Assembly: GCF_030252345.1 (NCBI RefSeq)
Contig: NZ_CP126980.1
Span: 4,603,501 to 4,667,500 of the forward strand
Direction: 5' to 3'
DNA from: Actinoplanes oblitus
GTDB taxonomy: Bacteria > Actinomycetota > Actinomycetes > Mycobacteriales > Micromonosporaceae
DNA length: 64,000 nt
Below, in pieces: positions 8,967-16,351 of the stretch. Each line of letters starts with the position of its first letter. Positions within the stretch are counted from its first letter, which is position 1. The notes beneath the pieces were generated by a model, which saw nothing but the letters and a program-made list of their open reading frames with translations, was not told the DNA's origin and did not search any database. A program made the position numbers and the translations under genes.

Positions 8967-10115
8967 TCAGGAACTGCTGACCACCCACATCGAGAAGAAC
9001 TGTGAGCCGCCGCCGTACGCGTGGCCGAGCGCCGTCCGTGCCCCCGCCACCTGGTGCTCGCCGGCCCGGCCCATCACCTGCATGGCGGCCTCGGCGAAGC
9101 GGAGCATGCCGGAGGCGCCGATCGGATTGGAGCAGAGCACCCCGCCGGACGGGTTGACCGGCAGCCGGCCGCCGATCCGGGTCTCGCCCGCCTCGACGAG
9201 TTTCCAGCCGTGGCCGGGCTCGGCGAAGCCCAGGTTCTCCAGCCACATCGGCTCGAACCAGGAGAACGGCACGTAGATCTCGGCCACGTCGACCTGGTCG
9301 AGCGGGTCGGTGATCCCGGCCGCCTGCCAGAGCGCCCGCGCCGCCTCGGCACCGGCGCGCGGGTTCACGTGGTCCTTGCCGGCGTAGAAGGTCGGCTCGG
9401 TGCGCATCGCGGTGGCCCGGATCCACGCGACCGGCCGTGCCGACGCCTCGGCCGCGGCCTGGTCGCCGATCACCAGCGCGCAGGCGCCGTCCGAGGAGGG
9501 GCAGGTCTCGTCGTACCGGATCGGGTCCCAGAGCATCGGCGAGGCCCGCACCGACTCCAGGGTGATGTCCGGTTGGCGCAGGTGGGCGTACTCGTTGAGG
9601 GCGCCGTTGCGGCGGTCCTTGACCGCGACCAGCGCGCCGATGTGGTCCGGCGCGTGCGAGCGGCGGATGTAGGCGCGCAGGTGCGGTGCGAAGTAGCCGC
9701 CCGCCCCGGCTCCGATCGGCGCGGTGAACGGCGGCTGGATCGACAGCGCCCACATGGCGTTGGACTCGGACTGCTTCTCGAACGCGACAGCGAGGACCCG
9801 GCGGTGCACCCCGGCCCGGACCAGGGTGGTCGCCACGTTCGCGGTGGCGCCGCCGACCGAACCGGCGGTGTGCACCCGCAGCAGCGGACGGCCGGCCGCG
9901 CCGAGCGCCTCGGCCAGGAACAGCTCCGGCATCATCACGCCCTCGAACAGATCGGGTGCCTTGCCCAGCACCACCGCGTCGATCTGCGGCCAGTCCACCC
10001 CGGCGTCGGCGAGCGCCCGGTCGATCGCCTTCCGGCACAGCCCGGCCATCGACACGTCAGTCCGCCGCGTCCGATGATGCGTCTGCCCGGTCCCCAGCAC
10101 TGCCGCCCGCATCAT
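8967..10115 (-). CDS. ltp3: Thiolase-like lipid-transfer protein Ltp3
   Basis: About 382 residues with the SCP-X/thiolase fold: VLGTGQTHHRTRRTDVSM, LGKAPDLFEGVMMPELF, RVHTAGSVGG, EKQSESNAMWALSIQPPF and a C-terminal GHAYGGGSQFFSMWV. This matches mycobacterial/rhodococcal Ltp3 (Rv3523). Ltp3 and Ltp4 are needed for C24-branched phytosterol side-chain degradation in Rhodococcus, probably in retro-aldol cleavage with a DUF35 partner. The active-site Cys of true thiolases is replaced here (TAGSVGG), as in the aldolase-type members. Starts at ATG 10115 or the adjacent ATG 10112 are both plausible; upstream lies a duplicated copy of the first codons. Third gene of the DUF35-ltp4-ltp3 operon. Confidence 0.9.
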   Translation of the reverse strand: MMRAAVLGTGQTHHRTRRTDVSMAGLCRKAIDRALADAGVDWPQIDAVVLGKAPDLFEGVMMPELFLAEALGAAGRPLLRVHTAGSVGGATANVATTLVRAGVHRRVLAVAFEKQSESNAMWALSIQPPFTAPIGAGAGGYFAPHLRAYIRRSHAPDHIGALVAVKDRRNGALNEYAHLRQPDITLESVRASPMLWDPIRYDETCPSSDGACALVIGDQAAAEASARPVAWIRATAMRTEPTFYAGKDHVNPRAGAEAARALWQAAGITDPLDQVDVAEIYVPFSWFEPMWLENLGFAEPGHGWKLVEAGETRIGGRLPVNPSGGVLCSNPIGASGMLRFAEAAMQVMGRAGEHQVAGARTALGHAYGGGSQFFSMWVVSSS

Positions 10116-10149
10116 CAAGCCCCCAGTCTCAGCACTGCCGCCCGCATCA
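10095..10149 (-). repeat. Direct repeat of the ltp3 start region
   Basis: The 20-bp word CAGCACTGCCGCCCGCATCA occurs at 10095-10114 and again at 10130-10149, 35 bases apart. The right copy therefore supplies a second ATG-CGG-GCG-GCA-GTG-CTG upstream of ltp3, but it runs only ten codons to a TGA that overlaps the real start. A further degenerate pair (10146-10169 and 10172-10195) follows. Confidence 0.85.
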
Positions 10150-10185
10150 CGAAGCCGCACCACGACGCCGGATCACGAAACCGCT

Positions 10186-11241
10186 TCACGACGCCTCCAG
10201 GACGCAGACGAGATTCTGTTGGAGCGCCGGCCCGCTGGTGGCGTGCCCGGCCGCCCGGCGAACCCGGCCGGACATCACCTGCCCCGCCGCCGCCCCGATC
10301 CGGGCGAGCCCGGCCGAGAACATCGGATTCCCGCAGAGCGCCCCACCGGACGGGTTGATCCGCACCCGCGCGTCCAGCCCCAGCGCCACCCGCAGCAGCA
10401 GCTCCTGATGGGTGAAGGGCGCATGCAGCTCCGCCACTTCGACGTCACCCGGCAACCCCGCCGCCTCGGCCGCGGTCGTCGCCGACGGCACCGCCGTCAG
10501 GTCCCGTTCGCCGAGGCCCGGCGGGTCGATCCGGTGCGCCACCCCGCTGATCCACGCGCGCCGCGGATGCGCCCGGGCGCGCTCCCCGGCGGCCAGCACC
10601 AGCGCCGCCGCCCCATCCGAGACCGGCGCGCAGTCGTGCTCCCGCAGCGGTTCGGCCAGGTAGGGCCGGCCGAGAAGATCGTCAAGATCAAGAACACCGG
10701 AGACTTGAGCGTACGGGTTGGTCGTCGCGTCCGCGCGGCTGCGCACCGCCACCTCGGCCATCGCCCGCTCGGTCACGATGCCGGCGTCCAGGGCGAGCCG
10801 CGCCTGCACCGCGGCCACGCTCACCGAGTCCGGCCACAGCGGCGCCACCGTGTACGGGTCCAGTTGCAGCGCGAGGACCCGGCGCAACCGGCCGGCCGAC
10901 GACTTCCCGAAGCCGTAGACCAGCGCCGTCTCCGCCTCGCCGGCCAGGATCTTGACGTACGCCTCGTAGAACGCCCACGCCGCGTCCATCTCCACGTGCG
11001 ACTCGCAGATCGGCGGGCACGCCCCGATCGCGTCGACGGCGTTGACGAACGAGAACGCCCGCCCGGCCAGGTAGTCCGACGAGCCGGAGCACCAGAAGTC
11101 CACCTCCCGGCGGTCCAGCCGGGCCTCGGCGAGCGCCCGCTGAAAGACCGGGACCAGGGTCTCCACGCCGCTGGTGGTGCCGGCCGAGGGCAGGCACGGC
11201 GCCTGGGCGAAACCGATGACCGCGACCCGTGGCGTACTCAT
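10186..11241 (-). CDS. ltp4: Thiolase-like lipid-transfer protein Ltp4
   Basis: 351 residues with VAVIGFAQAP, FWCSGSSDYLAGRAFSFVN, ESHVEMDAAWAFYEAYVKIL, LVYGFGKSSAG, LDPYTVAPLWPDSVSVAAVQ and the terminal GHATSGPALQQNLVCVLEA. These are the diagnostic blocks of Ltp4 (Rv3522). It works with Ltp3 and the DUF35 protein in sterol side-chain cleavage (family knowledge). ATG 11241 overlaps the stop of the upstream DUF35 gene (ATGA), indicating translational coupling. Cys in GSLS-type thiolase motifs is not evident apart from FWCSGSS. Confidence 0.92.
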   Translation of the reverse strand: MSTPRVAVIGFAQAPCLPSAGTTSGVETLVPVFQRALAEARLDRREVDFWCSGSSDYLAGRAFSFVNAVDAIGACPPICESHVEMDAAWAFYEAYVKILAGEAETALVYGFGKSSAGRLRRVLALQLDPYTVAPLWPDSVSVAAVQARLALDAGIVTERAMAEVAVRSRADATTNPYAQVSGVLDLDDLLGRPYLAEPLREHDCAPVSDGAAALVLAAGERARAHPRRAWISGVAHRIDPPGLGERDLTAVPSATTAAEAAGLPGDVEVAELHAPFTHQELLLRVALGLDARVRINPSGGALCGNPMFSAGLARIGAAAGQVMSGRVRRAAGHATSGPALQQNLVCVLEAS

Positions 11242-12185
11242 AAATGGTCCTTGAACGACTCGTAGGGGGCGTCCGGCTCACCGGTGGGGCGGAAGTGCGC
11301 GATGTTCTCCGGCGTGGTCGTCCAGGTCGAACGGTCCCGCCAGACCGCCGCCACCCGCATGCCCATCCGCACCTGGTCGGCGGGCAGGCCGAGGATCAGG
11401 TGCGGGATCGGGATGTCGGCGCCGTCCAGCAGGATCTGCGCCACCACGTAGGGCGGGTCCCGGCGCTGCCCGGCGAACGGGACGTTGACCACGCAGAACG
11501 TGGTGACCGTGCCGTGGTCGCCGAGCGTCACCTCGTCCTCGGTGGGCACGCCGTCGGCGGGGCAGACCCGGGGCGGCACGTAGACCTTGCGGCAGACCGG
11601 GCAGCGCTGCCCGAGCAGCCGTCCCTCGGCGAGCGCGCGCAGGTAGCGGCTCTCCTCGGGGGAGGTGGTGTGGGTGTACGCCAGCCGGATCGGCGTGGTC
11701 ATGACCGTGACGGGATCACCGGCCGGCTGGTCCGCCTCGGCCGGGCCCTCGCCGGGTTCGAAGCACGCGATGTCGCGGATGTGCCCGGTCCGCTCGGCGG
11801 CCCAGCGGATCCGGACCCGCATTCCGGTACGCATGGCGTCGCGTGATCCCGCGTCGACGGCGTGCAGCAGCGCCGTGGCGGCCCCGTCGAGCCGGATCAG
11901 CGCCCAGCCGAACGGCCGGTCCAGGGGCTGCCCGTCGAGCGGCCGATCGGTCCAGGTCCAGCCGGTCACCACGCCGGTCGGCGCCACCTCGACCAGGTCG
12001 GTCAGCGGGGCGTGGGTCGCCGGATCGTATTCGAGCGGGGGCACGTGGACCCGGCCGTCGGCGGTGCGGCTGCCGAGCACCCGCCGCTCGCGCAACCCGG
12101 TCATGAACCGGCTCAGCACCGGGCCGAGCGAGCGCGTGTAGTCGAAGCTGATGGTCAGCGGGGCGGAGAGCGGAGGCGCATCCAC
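11238..12185 (-). CDS. Double DUF35 OB-fold/zinc-ribbon protein (Rv3521-like), partner of Ltp3/Ltp4
   Basis: 315 residues with two DUF35-like halves. The second half has a rubredoxin-like zinc ribbon (CPVCRKVYVPPRVCP) followed by an OB-fold (GTVTTFCVVNVPFAG, PPYVVAQILLDG, HLILGL, GMRVAAVWRD). The first half keeps the OB-fold (PTGVVTGWTWTD, RPFGWALIRLDG) without the ribbon Cys. DUF35 proteins pair with thiolase-like Ltp proteins to form aldolases such as Ltp2-ChsH2. The protein matches Rv3521, next to ltp4 and ltp3 in mycobacteria. Start GTG 12185; the out-of-frame ATG 12181 is rejected. A perfect KstR box ends nine bases before the start. Confidence 0.85.
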   Translation of the reverse strand: MDAPPLSAPLTISFDYTRSLGPVLSRFMTGLRERRVLGSRTADGRVHVPPLEYDPATHAPLTDLVEVAPTGVVTGWTWTDRPLDGQPLDRPFGWALIRLDGAATALLHAVDAGSRDAMRTGMRVRIRWAAERTGHIRDIACFEPGEGPAEADQPAGDPVTVMTTPIRLAYTHTTSPEESRYLRALAEGRLLGQRCPVCRKVYVPPRVCPADGVPTEDEVTLGDHGTVTTFCVVNVPFAGQRRDPPYVVAQILLDGADIPIPHLILGLPADQVRMGMRVAAVWRDRSTWTTTPENIAHFRPTGEPDAPYESFKDHL

Positions 12186-12194
12186 GCCGCTCAG

Positions 12195-12208
12195 TGAAAC
12201 ACGTTCTA
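12195..12208. promoter_or_regulatory. KstR operator upstream of DUF35-ltp4-ltp3
   Basis: TGAAACACGTTCTA fits TnnAACnnGTTnnA at every fixed position. It starts nine bases upstream of the DUF35 gene start, consistent with a leaderless or nearly leaderless transcript. Confidence 0.85.
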
Positions 12209-12250
12209 AGTATGCGAATCAAGCACGCCGCGCGACGCCTGTTCGGATAC

Positions 12251-12264
12251 TGGAACGCGTTATA
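12251..12264. promoter_or_regulatory. KstR operator upstream of acyl-CoA synthetase
   Basis: TGGAACGCGTTATA fits TnnAACnnGTTnnA fully. It lies two bases before GTG 12267 and eleven before GTG 12276; the latter spacing agrees better with the other sites. Confidence 0.85.
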
Positions 12265-12275
12265 GAGTGACGGTC

Positions 12276-13790
12276 GTGAACGCCATCGGACTGTGGAACA
12301 TCGCGGGCCGGGAGCCGGAGCGGCCCGCCGTCGTCGACCCGGACGGCCGCACCGTCACGTACGGCGCGCTGGCCGCCGAGGCGGACCGGATCGGGCGGGG
12401 TCTCCAGGCGCTCGGCCTGGTTCCGGGCGACACCGTCGCGATGCTGCTGCCCAACGGCGCCGACCTGCTGGCCGTCGAGTTCGCGACGCTGCAGACCGGG
12501 CTCTACTCGGTGCCGCTGAACTGGCACCTGACGGCCGCCGAGATCGCCTACATCGTGCGGGACAGCGGGGCCAAGGTGTTCGTCGCCCACGAGCGGTTCG
12601 CGGCGACGGCCACCGCCGCGGCGGCCGAGCCGGGGGTGCCGGCCCCGACCGGCGTGGCGGAGCTGGGCAGCGCCGGATCGCGGCGGCCGGAGCCGCGGAC
12701 GACGGGTGCGCTGATGGTCTACACGTCCGGTACGTCGGGGCGGCCCAAGGGGGTGCGCCGGCCGTTGACCGGGGCGGATCCCGACGCCGTACCCCAGGTG
12801 TCCCAGTGGTTCTTCGGGCTCTTCGGACTGGAGCCGTTCGGCGGGCACGTGCATCTGTGCTGCTCGCCGCTCTACCACACGGCGGTGATGAACTTCGCTG
12901 TCATCTCGCTGCAGCTCGGTCATCCGGTCGTGGTGATGGACCGGTGGGACGCGCACGAGATGCTCCGGCTCGTCGAGCGGCACCGGGTCACCCACAGCCA
13001 CATGGTGCCCACCCAGTTCCGCCGGTTGCTGGCCCTGCCCGCCCCGGTCCGCGACGGTTACGACCTCAGCTCGATGCGGGTGATGATCCATGGTGCCGCG
13101 CCGTGCCCGCACGAGGTGAAGCGGCGGATGCTGGACTGGTGGGGCCCGGTGGTGGTGGAGTACTACGCGGCCAGCGAGGGCGGCGGCACCCTGATCACCG
13201 CCGCGGAGTGGGTGAAACGGCCCGGCTCGGTCGGCCGGGCGTGGCCCGGATCGCGGGTGCGGGTGCTCGGCGCGGACGGCGAGGACGTCCCGGTGGGGCA
13301 GCCCGGGACGGTCTACCTGCAGATGGGCGACGCGACGTTCGAGTACCTCGGTGACGCGGAGAAGACCCGGCGGTCGCGGCACGGGCGGATGTTCACGGTC
13401 GGCGACATCGGCTATCTCGACGAGGACGGCTACCTCTATCTGTGCGACCGCCAGAGCGACGTGATCATCACCGGCGGGGTGAACGTGTATCCGGCCGAGA
13501 TCGAGGGCGAACTCGCCGGTCACCCGGCGGTCGCCGACGTGGCGGTCTTCGGGGTGCCGCACGAGGAGTGGGGTGAGGAGATCAAGGCGGTGGTGCAGCC
13601 GGTGCCGGAGGTGACCGCCGGTCCCGCCCTGACCGAGGAACTGCTCGGCTTCCTGGCCGGTCGGCTGGCGCGGTTCAAGCTGCCGCGCACCGTCGACTAC
13701 GCCGACGAGCTGCCCCGGGATCCGAACGGCAAGCTCTACAAACGGCTGTTGCGTGATCCCTACTGGGCCGGGCGGGAACGCGCCATCTGA
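12276..13790 (+). CDS. Acyl-CoA synthetase (FadD type) of the sterol regulon
   Basis: 504 residues of the ANL superfamily: AMP-binding P-loop MVYTSGTSGRPKGVRR (about 150), CSPLYHTAVM, EYYAASEGGGT, TVGDIGYLDEDGYLYLCDR with the ribose-binding Asp, and the C-terminal Lys in LPRDPNGKLYKRL. It forms an acyl-adenylate and then the CoA thioester. The KstR box in its promoter and the divergent ltp operon imply a sterol-derived or side-chain acid substrate. It is clearly distinct from FadD19 at 32552, and I cannot assign it to a numbered FadD. GTG 12276 is chosen over GTG 12267 for its distance from the operator. Confidence 0.85.
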   Translation: MNAIGLWNIAGREPERPAVVDPDGRTVTYGALAAEADRIGRGLQALGLVPGDTVAMLLPNGADLLAVEFATLQTGLYSVPLNWHLTAAEIAYIVRDSGAKVFVAHERFAATATAAAAEPGVPAPTGVAELGSAGSRRPEPRTTGALMVYTSGTSGRPKGVRRPLTGADPDAVPQVSQWFFGLFGLEPFGGHVHLCCSPLYHTAVMNFAVISLQLGHPVVVMDRWDAHEMLRLVERHRVTHSHMVPTQFRRLLALPAPVRDGYDLSSMRVMIHGAAPCPHEVKRRMLDWWGPVVVEYYAASEGGGTLITAAEWVKRPGSVGRAWPGSRVRVLGADGEDVPVGQPGTVYLQMGDATFEYLGDAEKTRRSRHGRMFTVGDIGYLDEDGYLYLCDRQSDVIITGGVNVYPAEIEGELAGHPAVADVAVFGVPHEEWGEEIKAVVQPVPEVTAGPALTEELLGFLAGRLARFKLPRTVDYADELPRDPNGKLYKRLLRDPYWAGRERAI

Positions 13791-13799
13791 CGGCCGCCG

Positions 13800-14417
13800 T
13801 CAGCCGTAGAGGGCGGCCACCCACAGACGGGTGAGCGTGTCCACCAGCACCGCCCGGTCGTCGAACGGCGGTACGCCGCAGGCGGCCAGGTAGTAGAGCC
13901 GCTCGCCGGCCCAGGTCAGCGACGCGGCGAGGGCGGGCACGTCGACGCCGTCGAGCCGGGCCCGCACGGCCGGATCGGCCTGCCGGTCGGCCTCGATCCG
14001 GTTCACCGCGGCGTCGGTGAACGTCGCCATCTGGGTCAGCCACAGCTCACGAAGCTGCGGGTCGGAGGCCCAGCTCTCCACGATCGCGCGCAACACCGCC
14101 GCGTGGGACAGCCACAGGTCGGCGCCCGCCTCGACGCCGGCCCGCAACGCCTCGCGCGGATCCGGCCCGCCCCGGACCCACGGCTGCGCGGCCTGGTGGC
14201 CGGCGCCGACCGCCCGGCGCACCACCTCGGCCAGCACCGCCTGCTTGCCGGCGAAGTAGAAGTAGAAGCTCGCCCGGGAGACCCCCGCCGCAGTGATGAT
14301 CTCCGCCACGCTGAGCGTGTCGAAGGTGCGCTCGCGCAGCAGCTCCCGCAGCGCGTCGAGGATGCGTTCGCGCAGGCCGGTGCTCTCCTGCTGGGGTTCG
14401 TCGCGGCGCGGTGTCAC
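13800..14417 (-). CDS. TetR-family repressor, divergent from aldo/keto reductase
   Basis: 205 residues. The N-terminal HTH is clear: LRERILDALRELLRERTFDT, LSVAEIITAAGVSRASFYFYF, GKQAVLAEVVRRAVG. The C-terminal ligand domain is typical TetR (LWLSHAAVLRAIVESW, WVAALYG end). Start GTG 14417 is chosen because the longer open frame upstream runs antisense to the reductase. The likely target is the divergent reductase: an inverted repeat GACCA-N11-TGGTC lies between them. Its stop is only 10 bp from the convergent acyl-CoA synthetase, but there is no sign that it belongs to the sterol regulon. Confidence 0.88.
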   Translation of the reverse strand: MTPRRDEPQQESTGLRERILDALRELLRERTFDTLSVAEIITAAGVSRASFYFYFAGKQAVLAEVVRRAVGAGHQAAQPWVRGGPDPREALRAGVEAGADLWLSHAAVLRAIVESWASDPQLRELWLTQMATFTDAAVNRIEADRQADPAVRARLDGVDVPALAASLTWAGERLYYLAACGVPPFDDRAVLVDTLTRLWVAALYG

Positions 14418-14454
14418 GGGGCGCAGCCTAGCGCACAGTGGATCTGGACGGCCT

Positions 14455-14475
14455 GACCAGACACGCTGTATGGTC
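14455..14475. promoter_or_regulatory. Candidate TetR operator
   Basis: GACCA-N11-TGGTC is an inverted repeat between the divergent TetR and reductase genes, ending six bases before the reductase ATG. Size and place fit a TetR dimer site, but the arms are short. Confidence 0.45.
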
Positions 14476-14480
14476 GGTTC

Positions 14481-15476
14481 ATGAAGTACACGACGTTCGG
14501 GCGTACCGGGCTGCGGGTGTCCGAGTTGGTGCTCGGCGCGATGACGTTCGGCGAGCAGGGCGGCGTCGGCGCGCCGATCGAGGAGTGCCGGCGCATTCTC
14601 GACGCGTACGCCGAGGCCGGTGGCAATGTCGTCGACACCGCCATCAACTATCGGGGCGGGGCCAGCGAGGAGATTCTGGGGGAGTTGCTGGCCGGGCGGC
14701 GCGACCGGTTCGTCGTGGCCACGAAGTACACGGTGACCCGCGACCCGGCCGACCCCAACGGTGGTGGCAACCATCGCAAGAATCTCCGGCTGTCGCTGGA
14801 GACCAGCCTGCGCCGGCTGCGCACCGACCACGTCGACGTCTACTGGGTGCACATCTGGGACCGGCACACGCCGATCGAGGAGACGATGCGGGCGCTCGAC
14901 GACGCGGTCACCGCCGGCAAGGTGCTCTACATCGGGGTGTCGGACACGCCGGCCTGGGTGGTCTCCCGGGCGAACACGCTGGCCGAGTGGCGCGGCTGGA
15001 CGCCGTTCGCCGGTCTCCAGGTGCCGTACAGCCTGCTCAACCGGGACGCCGAGCGGGAGCTGATCCCGATGGCCGAGGCGTACGGTCTCTCGGTGACGGC
15101 GTGGAGCCCGCTCGGCGGCGGTGTGCTGTCCGGGAAGTACGGTGCCGCCGAGCCGGCCGGGACGACCCGGCTGAGCCGGGACGCGATCGACGAGCGGGAC
15201 CTCGCGGTGGCCCGGGTCGTCGGCGAGGTCGCGGCCGAGCTGGGTGTCACCCCGGCTCAGGTCGCCCTGGCCTGGGCCGGCCGGCGCGCCGGCGTGCTGC
15301 CGATCGTCGGTGCGCGCACCGTCGACCAGCTGCGGGACAACCTGGGCTGCACGGCGGTGACCCTGCCGCCGGAACTGGTGACGCGCCTGGAGGCGGCGAC
15401 CGGCTTCGGCCTCGGCTTCCCGGCCGACTTCATCGCCCAGACCACACCCTGGGTGCTGGGCGCGGCCGCGCTCTGA
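14481..15476 (+). CDS. Aldo/keto reductase
   Basis: 331 residues with the AKR barrel: YTTFGRTGLRVSELVLGAMT, then the tetrad in DTAINYRGG (Asp, Tyr), VATKYT (Lys) and VYWVHIWD (His), and the NADPH-binding end GARTVDQLRDNLG. Members reduce aldehydes and ketones with NADPH and resemble YajO/potassium-channel-beta-type AKRs. Start ATG 14481 directly follows the candidate TetR operator, so it is probably induced by a carbonyl compound or xenobiotic sensed by the divergent TetR. Confidence 0.9.
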   Translation: MKYTTFGRTGLRVSELVLGAMTFGEQGGVGAPIEECRRILDAYAEAGGNVVDTAINYRGGASEEILGELLAGRRDRFVVATKYTVTRDPADPNGGGNHRKNLRLSLETSLRRLRTDHVDVYWVHIWDRHTPIEETMRALDDAVTAGKVLYIGVSDTPAWVVSRANTLAEWRGWTPFAGLQVPYSLLNRDAERELIPMAEAYGLSVTAWSPLGGGVLSGKYGAAEPAGTTRLSRDAIDERDLAVARVVGEVAAELGVTPAQVALAWAGRRAGVLPIVGARTVDQLRDNLGCTAVTLPPELVTRLEAATGFGLGFPADFIAQTTPWVLGAAAL

Positions 15477-15550
15477 GCCACGTCAGCCCGATCGGCGATC
15501 GAGATCCGGGGTGGACGTCATCCGGCGGGCGTGTGTCGTATCGTCGGACG

Positions 15551-16213
15551 GTGCCCGATTCCGTAGTTGGCCGCAAACGTGCCGCCGCAGGTCCGCCCGT
15601 CAAGACGAAGGCCGAGAAGCGGGCCGAGGCCAAGGCCGCCAAGGCGCGTGCCCGGGCGAGGCGGCGGCGCCGCGAGCTGATGACCGTGGCCGGCGCGGCG
15701 GTGGTGGTGCTGGCGCTCGTGGTGGGCCTGGTCGTGTGGATCGGCGGTTCGTCGCCGGAGTCGAATTACGCCACCGCGGACGGGGTCGCCTCGTCCGCCG
15801 CGACCGCCTCGCCGGTGCCGAGCGCGGCGGCGCCGTCGATCCCGGCGGCCCTGCGCAAGAAGCCGGTCGCGACGGCGGGCACCGGTGCGGTCCGCAAGCT
15901 CACGGTGACGACTCTGGTCAAGGGCACCGGACCGGCCGTCGAGTCCGGGCAGACGATCGAGGTGAACTACGTCGGCGTCACCTATGCCGAGGGCAAGGAG
16001 TTCGACTCGTCCTGGAAACGGTCCCAGCCGTTCAGCTTCCGGATCGGGGCGGGCAGCGTGATTCCGGGCTGGGACCAGGGGCTCGTCGGGGTGAAGGTGG
16101 GTAGCCGGGTGCGGCTCGACATCCCGGCGGCGATGGCCTACGGCGAGCATCCGAGCGGCCCGCAGCCGGCCGGCCCGCTCCGGTTCGTCGTGGATGTCCT
16201 GTCGGCCTCCTGA
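15551..16213 (+). CDS. Membrane-anchored FKBP-type peptidyl-prolyl isomerase
   Basis: 220 residues: a basic N-terminus (KRAEAKAAKARARARRRRR), one transmembrane segment (TVAGAAVVVLALVVGLVVWI, about residues 46-65), an Ala/Ser/Pro linker and a C-terminal FKBP domain (VNYVGVTYAEGKEFDSSW, FRIGAGSVIPGWDQGLVGVK, LDIPAAMAYGE). It should act outside the membrane as a cis-trans prolyl isomerase on exported proteins. GTG 15551 is chosen; an in-frame GTG at 15533 is the alternative. It has no clear functional link to its neighbours. Confidence 0.85.
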   Translation: MPDSVVGRKRAAAGPPVKTKAEKRAEAKAAKARARARRRRRELMTVAGAAVVVLALVVGLVVWIGGSSPESNYATADGVASSAATASPVPSAAAPSIPAALRKKPVATAGTGAVRKLTVTTLVKGTGPAVESGQTIEVNYVGVTYAEGKEFDSSWKRSQPFSFRIGAGSVIPGWDQGLVGVKVGSRVRLDIPAAMAYGEHPSGPQPAGPLRFVVDVLSAS

Positions 16214-16224
16214 CGCCGCGTCTC

Positions 16225-16252
16225 ACTGAACCGGTTAACGCACTGGTTCCAG
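16225..16252. other. Imperfect inverted repeat before the NRPS gene
   Basis: CTGAACC, a spacer, then GGTTCCAG form an imperfect inverted repeat around AACCGGTTAAC between the FKBP and NRPS genes. It could be the FKBP terminator or an operator for the NRPS operon; the sequence does not decide. Confidence 0.3.
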
Positions 16253-16351
16253 CTGGTGTGGGCTTCCTCTCTGTAGTGGACGGAGGGGCATCGCTATTCG
16301 ACGGCGATCGGTAGCTTAACCGCGTAAGTGTCCGGCGACGCGGGAGCACAC

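Noticed and set aside
6598..10038. A 1146-codon open frame on the minus strand across the kinase gene
   Set aside because: It is antisense to a clear kinase and its product is Arg/Gly/Pro/His-rich without domains; such long shadows are expected at this GC content.
16214..16351. A KstR box in front of the NRPS operon
   Set aside because: GAACCGGTTAAC looks similar at a glance but does not fit TnnAACnnGTTnnA.
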